DNA from: Tomocerus qinae
Lineage: Eukaryota > Arthropoda > Collembola > Entomobryomorpha > Tomoceridae
NCBI GenBank assembly: GCA_020055645.1
Contig: CM034546.1
Span: 125,943,875-126,007,874 of the forward strand
DNA: 64,000 bases
Reading direction: 5' to 3'
Shown: positions 59,464-64,000 of the stretch, piece after piece
How positions within the stretch are numbered: position 1 is the first letter of the stretch
Layout: every line of letters starts with the position of its first letter
The notes under the pieces: generated by a model
Told to the model about the DNA's origin: nothing
What the model saw: the letters and a program-made list of their open reading frames with translations, nothing else
Databases searched by the model: none
Program-made: the position numbers and the translations under genes

Positions 59464-62400
59464 TACCGACAAAATATTTTCTCATTTCAATTTTGAATTC
59501 TGAAATTAAATAAGTCTGATAAACATTTAAATTTATTTTACCTGAAACTACAAAAAAAATATTTTGCGGTTCTCTAATGAAAAATTCAAAAAGTTTTTAT
59601 CAATTTAATTTAATCTTAACTGGTTTGTAAAAATGCATAGAGTGGAGAACCACCCAGGGCTCATCAGTCAGAGGTATTGTTATAGGATATTATACAAGAT
59701 GCTTTTATCATTAGAGAACAAGTAAAGTATGTCCTACTGCCAATTGTGTGTAGATTGTAGATGCACCTGCATAAAAAGTACACTTAATACTAAGCAGGGA
59801 GTAAGAAATCAGTCAACGTGTGGCGACGAGTGTGGATTTCCATATTTGGTCACCTGCTCGTCTGACCTGCCTTCTTTTTGGGCTGTTGTTTGTGTTTGAT
59901 CACATTAGTTACAACACTTTCGATAAAAAACAATAACATGATGACTATCCATTAACATTGAACCTTGACGATATTTTTAGTCTTCAGCATTCACGTAATT
60001 AAAGTAAATTAATTGCATGTAAATGTTATAAGGGTAGTAGGCAAGAGTAGGTAGAAGTATATTTAATTGTTTATCGCTTTCAGCGCAGTTTTTATTTGCT
60101 AACGTCATTTCTGTGTAGGTCGGGTCACCGGGTCGATCTCATTTTTATGGTTACTTTTGTCGTGATCAATCCTAAAAGAGTCAGTGGAAAATCAGTTTTA
60201 GCAATCATGCAAAAAACAAAAATCGTGAGATGATATTTATACCATTTTTTATTCTCTGCTTATTTTTGGAATTCCTTAATTCATTTTAGATAATAATTCA
60301 TCTCTATCCTTTCCCACTCTCACCTTGTAAATTTAATTCAATTAACATTAGTTAGTTAGCTTGCCAATAATTTTTAACTCCTGGAGGATAGAAAATCATT
60401 GAAAAGTTTTTTAAAAAATGGTCAAATATTCGTTAGTGTCATTCGCGAAAATATTCAGTATAATTTTTGCATAGATCCTCCAACGCTCTTTGAGGATTCT
60501 GATATTTCGCATAATATTTTGCAACAGAATGTATTAAATAAGCTGACATTGACATTGAAAAGATGATAATACTACCATACCTATTGATGTAGAAGCCTCC
60601 AACGTTTGCATTCGATTATTTTACTGCGTTACACGAACACATCTAAAATGGACATTTGCATGACGCACCGATTCACAAACCAGACTACAGACTTTCAACA
60701 ACATTATATAACTATATATAATATACATGTCACGAGCGTGCGACTATTCTTCTCTCTTATAATAATCACTATCAGCCTACATTCTCCCTTTTCTCCTTAT
60801 AGGATATTTTCTTACCATCTTTGTATTTATTTATGACGGACGGATGCTAAGAATTCTTTTTGCCACGGTCCTTATAACTCTTATCCCACAACCATTTTAC
60901 ATCTATTTACAATTTGTTAAAATTTGCAACAAAATCATATGACCATGGTTTCGAATTATTTTCCAACCATGACATTCAATATTCAACCTCTGCAAAAATA
61001 ATTATATCCAAAATTAACTTTATTAACTATCTAAAATTTAAATGATTTAATTTTGCAAACTATTATAACAATGGTTTGCAAAAATTATTTCTTTTCATAA
61101 TTTATTTTAATAAAAAAATATTTGCGGGAATTTAATTTAATAAAACAATGTTTGAGGGAATTTAATTTAATTAAAAAAATATTTGCGGGAATTTAATTTA
61201 CTAAAACATTTTTTGCAACAACTAATTTAATAATAAACGCATAAATGATGCAATTTAATTTATTTAAAAAATTTGCAACAATTAATTTAACAACAAATAC
61301 ATCAATTATGCAGTTTTAATTCAAGAAAATATTTTTGCGCTGGTTTATTTGGAAATTATTCATTTAAATTATGTTAGCATGAATGAAATTGATTTAATTA
61401 CTGTAAATTTTTGATTTGCGAAACAATGAAAATATTTTGACACTTGACATGTTGATTTTTCAATGGAAGCGACATCACGTCAGACAACATGACCATCATG
61501 GATTTGCCTCGGTTAATACACAAGCAGTCTCTTGTTTTTATAATCATCTCATCTTTATCCAATGCTTTATGTGTATAAGATTTAGTTGCATGTAGGTATT
61601 GGTGCAAGAATGTTGTATAATGTCTAAGACAATTTGCAAATTATCTTAGCTGACGTGGTGGACGGTGTATACATGGGATTTTAGTATTCGTTAGTACAGG
61701 TACTCTAAATGGTTTTGGGATTTATCTGTTGACCTGTAGAGAATCAGGAACAATCCAAGAGATAAACTTGAGAGAGCAGAGATAACATCAAAAACAATAA
61801 AATCCGTCGTTAATTTTTGCATTTTTATGAAAGTTGACTTTCTCATTGTCACCTCTCAGCCAAACACTTTTCAATCTGTTTACATTGATTTACATACATC
61901 TCTATATACGGGCATAAATATATCAGATTTCTTACTACGAAGTTAATCTCATCCAATCTAAACGATAAGGAAATACAAATTACCCTACTAACTAAATAGT
62001 TTCTTGCTGCACTTCACTACTTTTATTGTGATTAGTTCTTCAACTGGATTACTTACAAACTCTCTATTTCCTTCCATTTCAAAAGCGTGCCATTTATTTC
62101 CGAGTGTATTGTTTACTATTGTTGAAAATTGGGTTACCATTACACTAAAATTAAACTTCTATTTAATTGTAATATCTTCTGCACTACGAATACCATCATT
62201 TTATGATTAATCATAGAATTGTTTTGGAAATAACAATTAGTGAAATTTCTCAAGTAGTGAAAAACTTCTCAAAGAAAGGGGGAAAATGAGATAAATGTAA
62301 AAAAAGTAAAAATAGTGATAAAAATATTTGTAATTGCCTGATTGATAGATGTGGGAGTAATTGTATTAGCGTTTTCGCCGAAAAGTGAACGAAACATTAT

Positions 62401-62571
62401 TATCTATTGCATCGCAGTATATTATTTACTTATGATAATCTTTTTAAGATGGGAATAACTCCTGTAAGAAGTTGTCATCGAATATTTATCTCAATGTACC
62501 TGTTCTTCAAACAACTATGTAAGTAAATATGGATTTTTCTCTTTATTACTAAAACCTCTGTTTATAATTAA
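59464..62571. other. Long non-coding region, AT-rich
   Basis: Over 3.1 kb with no supported gene. It is probably an upstream part or long intron of the coiled-coil gene that ends at 63953. A degenerate tandem repeat of GGGAATTTAATTTAAT-type units lies at about 61110-61330. No tRNA or other RNA gene was recognised. Confidence 0.5.
61110..61330. repeat. Degenerate AT-rich tandem repeat
   Basis: Units of roughly 35-50 bp with the words TTTGCGGGAATTTAATTTAA and variants (TTTGAGGGAATTTAATT, TTTGCAACAATTAATTTAA) recur head to tail about five to six times with growing divergence. Confidence 0.7.
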
Positions 62572-62988
62572 CAGAGAACAAAAATGGACACTTTTTACCT
62601 TTTTATAAAAAAGGTGGGCTAAGGTTATAAAAACAGTCCTTTTTTGCTTTTTATGCTTTTTAGATGTAACAATGTGCCCCATTTACTTCCACTTTACATG
62701 TAATAATAGCAAAAAGGGAGTAGTAAGGTTTTAAAAAGGTCATTTTTTGCCTTTTTTCCTTTTTTGATGTAGCATTATGCCCCATTTATTTTTATTCACA
62801 TGTAATAAAAGAAAAAAGATAGGAGTAAGTAAAGCTGCTCTTTTCCCTTTTTTGTAACAATTTTCCTCATTTATCAATTTACATGCAATAAAAGCAGAAA
62901 AGGGTAAAAAAGCAAAGAAGGACAGCATTCTTTTAAAAGTAGTACTATTTTGCTTTCTTGTTCAAAAAAGTGGTTTTTTTATTCCCTG
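62572..62988. mobile_element. A/T-run hAT-like MITE (family 3), expanded
   Basis: Ends CAGAGAACAAAAATGG and TTTTTTTATTCCCTG bound a 417-bp insert. Flanking octamers ATAATTAA and AAAATTAA match at seven of eight. The internal core GATGTA(A/G)CA...CCCCATTTA...TTTACATGTAATAA is repeated about three times, so the element has grown by internal tandem duplication. Confidence 0.83.
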
Positions 62989-63034
62989 AAAATTAACAAA
63001 CAAGATCTAAAAGTTTGCTCAATTCTCGTTGTAG

Positions 63035-63953
63035 ATCGAAATATTTTTATCCGTGATGCATTCAAAGGGGGTATAAGTCAACCACTTTTGCATGACCATC
63101 AGAAACCAAATGAAAAGAAAAACAATTGCCAAGAGACCAAAGATGATGACGATGATCTTACTCCAGGCAAAATTAACATATTGCAGTGCAAAATCTCTCA
63201 AGTTTTGTCAATTTGCTTTGCACTAGAGAAGAAAATTAGGCATTATGGAAAAGAAAACAAGTCTTCAATGTACTCTAAAGAAATTCCTGGTACGTTTTCA
63301 TTTTTGAAGTATAAACTAAACAATTAAATTGAAAAAAATTCTTGTTTTTTTCACAAAAAAAATAAGTAATTAATTATATCTATCGAAATATAAGGCAATA
63401 CTGACACTGAGGAAACATTGGAGGACATTGCAAAAGAATTTTATGAAAAATTAACCCGCGTAGAATCTTCTGACTCAACTGCTGGTGGAAATGTAGATTT
63501 AGAACAGATTCCAAGGAAGGAGGACTATGATGAAAAGGTAAATAAAGAGGATTGGTTAATTTTGTGCATACATCAGGTTTTGCAAAAGATGAAATTTTCT
63601 TATAGAATCCAAATGACGTTTTGCGTGAAGAGATCAGATCTTTGCGAGTTGTACTGGATCTAAGAAACGAAGAAATCCGAAAACTGCATGACGATTTATT
63701 GTGCTATCGCGAAATCCAGGAGGAGATGGTTTTGAAGAAGGAGCATATCAAAAGACTGGTAGCGAGAGTGGAGGATGTCGAGGCTCAACTGCAGAAAAGT
63801 CGCGAGGACAAGACAGAACTGAAACTTCAACTTTTAAATTCGGGCAGTAATATCTCCCAACTCAGATCTGAAAATATTCATCTGGCCAAACGCAATGAGC
63901 AACTCTCTTGGAAAATCCATACTGGCAAAACAGAAAGTCCGGATATTGGCTAA
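63035..63953 (+). CDS. Coiled-coil gene, last three exons (MTUS/ATIP-like C-terminus)
   Basis: This is the 3' end of a larger gene whose earlier exons are not seen. Proposed exons are 63035-63289 (5' boundary uncertain), 63395-63537 and 63606-63953, with matching phases. The last exon encodes an almost continuous heptad-rich coiled coil. It runs from LREEIRSLRVVLDLRNEEIR through YREIQEEMVLKKEHIKRLVA to ENIHLAKRNEQLSWKIHTGK. The pattern RSLRVVLDLRNEEI and the near-terminal NEQLSWKIH recall the C-terminal coiled coil of MTUS/ATIP microtubule-associated proteins (family end ENEELLWKLH). That match is from memory, so the name is tentative. The upstream exons are charged and low-complexity (ETKDDDDDLTPGK). 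The likely role is a cytoskeletal scaffold. A hAT-like MITE sits just before the first visible exon, presumably in an intron. Confidence 0.65.
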
Positions 63954-64000
63954 TAGATTTCTTATTGTATAGTTACCTCAAATCTAGCTGAAAGGCATTT

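Noticed and set aside
59464-62571. RNA genes or small protein genes in the large AT-rich stretch
   Set aside because: No tRNA-like folding motifs, rRNA similarity or coding-like frames could be supported by eye.

Overview
The window comes from an AT-rich arthropod nuclear genome. The genes are split by many short GT-AG introns, and the protein families are typical of arthropods: insect-type GMC oxidoreductases and a maltase-like GH13 alpha-glucosidase. The CC-pair cysteine-rich secreted protein with Gly-Trp repeats makes a springtail or other basal hexapod plausible, but the species cannot be fixed from sequence alone.

Positions 1-48892 hold a tandem cluster of GMC (glucose-methanol-choline) oxidoreductase genes, all on the + strand. 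There are seven complete copies, here called B, C, D, E, F, G and H. There is also the 3' end of an eighth (A), two decayed copies and one orphan last exon. Every complete copy has nine coding exons with the same phases and almost the same exon lengths, and each gives an open product of 620-629 residues. By similarity they form sub-groups A/B, C, D/F/G and E/H. Introns and spacers differ mainly by inserted transposons. The D/F/G genes appear to have been duplicated as blocks that also carried the last exon of the upstream neighbour; one such captured exon now seems to end gene E.

The cluster is full of non-autonomous DNA transposons, many with readable termini and target-site duplications. 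They include several hAT-type families (8-bp duplications), a Mutator-like element with a broken FLYWCH/MULE transposase, TTAA-flanked and TTA-flanked elements, and many long foldback elements. One foldback carries what looks like a captured host exon. Paralogous flanks of the GMC copies give natural empty sites for two insertions.

After the cluster come a complete secreted alpha-glucosidase gene (50601-54173, ten exons, 598 residues) and a two-exon secreted protein of 662 residues with Gly-Trp repeats and cysteine-rich domains (55769-58063). Next is a small secreted acidic peptide (59144-59398). The window ends with the last three exons of a coiled-coil gene whose C-terminus resembles the MTUS/ATIP microtubule-associated family (to 63953). 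The GMC enzymes and the maltase are secretory-route oxidoreductases and glycosidases; a shared role in gut or cuticle chemistry is only an inference.
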